Shown in pieces: positions 63,378 through 64,000 of a stretch of DNA of 64,000 nucleotides. Position 1 is the stretch's first letter. Each line of letters begins with the position of its first letter. Both the position numbers and the translations under genes were made by a program. The stretch comes from Clostridium fallax (GTDB lineage Bacteria; Bacillota; Clostridia; Clostridiales; Clostridiaceae): positions 30,345 through 94,344 of the forward strand of contig NZ_FQVM01000009.1 of assembly GCF_900129365.1 (NCBI RefSeq), given 5' to 3'. The notes below the pieces were generated by a model. It ran no database searches. It worked only from the letters and a program-made list of their open reading frames with translations, and was not told the origin of the DNA.

Positions 63378-63419
63378 TTAATTTAAATCAATTTCCTTTT
63401 TAATCCATAAAATTTTCAT
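63378..63419 (-). CDS. Putative 13-codon upstream reading frame between riboswitch and btuF
   Basis: AAGAGGAA precedes an ATG by seven bases; 13 codons (MKILWIKKEIDLN) end 19 bases before the btuF ATG. It lies downstream of the riboswitch in the part expected to hold the expression platform. The ribosome site and spacing make translation possible; whether it matters is unknown. Confidence 0.35.
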   Translation of the reverse strand: MKILWIKKEIDLN

Positions 63420-63478
63420 AATAAAATTCCTCTTAACATTTTATAAATTAAACCCTCCCTCCGAAGTTTATTTATTAT

Positions 63479-63634
63479 GTTTTTAGGCAGGTCTCCTGAC
63501 TTACACATAAAACCCTATAAATTCCTTCCCAATAAGCAATCAGTGGATTAATATTTATAAGTAGTGTTTACAGTAGCGGGGGCTGTGTTAGACTTTCACT
63601 AACTTCCCTATTATTTCAAAAGAAACCTAAAAAC
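63479..63634 (-). ncRNA. Cobalamin riboswitch
   Basis: On the minus strand the P1 arms GTTTTTAGG (63634-63626) and CCTAAAAAC (63487-63479) enclose the class features: GTGAAAGTCTAACACAGCCC, the core CCGCTACTGTAA, the CCACTG box, GGGAAGG, and the terminal GTCAGGAGACCTGCC. It controls the btuF-btuC-btuD-CGGC operon, normally repressing when adenosylcobalamin is present. No strong terminator follows before btuF, so control of translation is more likely than attenuation. Confidence 0.93.
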
Positions 63635-63909
63635 TTAATATTAGTTAAAGGTATACATTAAAACTTATAATAGTTATAAGCCTTTATTTTCATAATAAAT
63701 TTTTCAAAATAAAATTTATTATGATTTTACCTTTTGTATAATTCCTTTATTATTATACCTATAATGTATTAATTATACAAAACTTAATTTACTAAAACTT
63801 TTTAAAGTTTTACTTTAATTAAATATATAAAATATTCCCTCTTTAAATAAACTCATAAATTAACTTCTCATTTCTAAAAATATTTATAAATCTTAAAAGT
63901 TTATCAGTC

Positions 63910-64000
63910 ATGTACCACCAGCTAAGCTGGTGGCTTGATTAAGCCCTATAAGGGCATGGTACTGGCAGCGCTACTCGCGCTCTGAAAAACCGCCAATCGC
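63910..64000 (-). mobile_element. Probable end of an IS200/IS605-type element (continues beyond window)
   Basis: This stretch is clearly richer in GC than its surroundings and packed with small hairpins: CCACCAGC/GCTGGTGG (63915-63933), GCCCT/AGGGC (63943-63955) and AGCGC/GCGCT (63967-63981). A subterminal palindrome followed by a structured 3' untranslated region is what the right end of IS200/IS605 elements, and the overlapping omega RNA of TnpB, look like. No open frame of useful length is visible in the 91 bases, so any tnpB would lie to the right, transcribed leftward. The preceding 63635-63909 is AT-rich with one 13-bp hairpin (63691-63723) and no gene. Confidence 0.5.

Overview
The window is AT-rich, densely coded DNA from a low-GC, anaerobic, spore-forming Gram-positive, most likely a Clostridium close to C. 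perfringens. The grounds are the base composition, strong AGGAGG ribosome binding sites, frequent TTG/GTG starts, a bacterial V-type ATPase operon, an anaerobic sulfite reductase (asrABC) operon, hydroxylamine reductase, and a porphyrin operon that stops at uroporphyrinogen III/siroheme. The species is an inference from gene content; no rRNA gene is present. No tRNA, CRISPR array or complete mobile element was seen.

Layout. 1-3.2 kb: the end of an ABC-F ATPase, dUTPase, and a Cys-rich protein with three transthyretin-like repeats. 3.3-11.8 kb: a nine-gene V/A-type ATPase operon on the minus strand. 12-25 kb: mostly single genes, including a polysaccharide deacetylase, a cell-wall amidase, a MATE exporter, an MgtC-like protein, an NSS-family amino-acid transporter behind a long structured leader, a PsuK-like kinase, adenosine deaminase, a LacI regulator and a CapA-like protein. 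25-38 kb: ClC exchanger, YjiH-like protein, TtcA-like enzyme, cupin, YjeM-type permease, Hcp, alanine racemase, an XRE-cupin regulator and an MBL-fold hydrolase. 38-44.6 kb: hemA, a siroheme-type dehydrogenase, hemC, cobA-hemD, hemB and hemL. 44.7-49.1 kb: an FNT channel with asrA, asrB and asrC, and a Crp/Fnr regulator. 49-60 kb: permeases, an Fbp/Pot-type ABC transporter, PHP and DegV proteins and a P-type ATPase. 60-63.6 kb: a cobalamin riboswitch with btuF, btuC, btuD and a CGGC protein. The last 100 bases look like the end of an IS200/IS605-type element that continues outside the window.

How the parts connect. The hem operon makes uroporphyrinogen III and, through CobA and the dehydrogenase, siroheme. 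Siroheme is the cofactor of AsrC, encoded just beside it. The FNT channel in front of asrABC probably exports the hydrosulfide that is made. Three promoters (hcp, an unknown 211-aa protein, and FNT-asr) each carry a palindrome fitting TGTRAY-N4-RTYACA, centred at about -41.5 from the predicted start. The Crp/Fnr protein encoded here has a CRP-like recognition helix (R-E-T-V-S-R). This suggests one local regulon for nitrogen-oxide and sulfite reduction.

The most novel-looking element is the 290-nt leader of the NSS transporter. It has a consensus promoter, a 21-codon peptide ending in a Phe/Tyr-rich run, two mutually exclusive hairpins, and a pair of near-identical hairpins of which the second is a strong terminator. 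This has the form of an aromatic-amino-acid attenuator.
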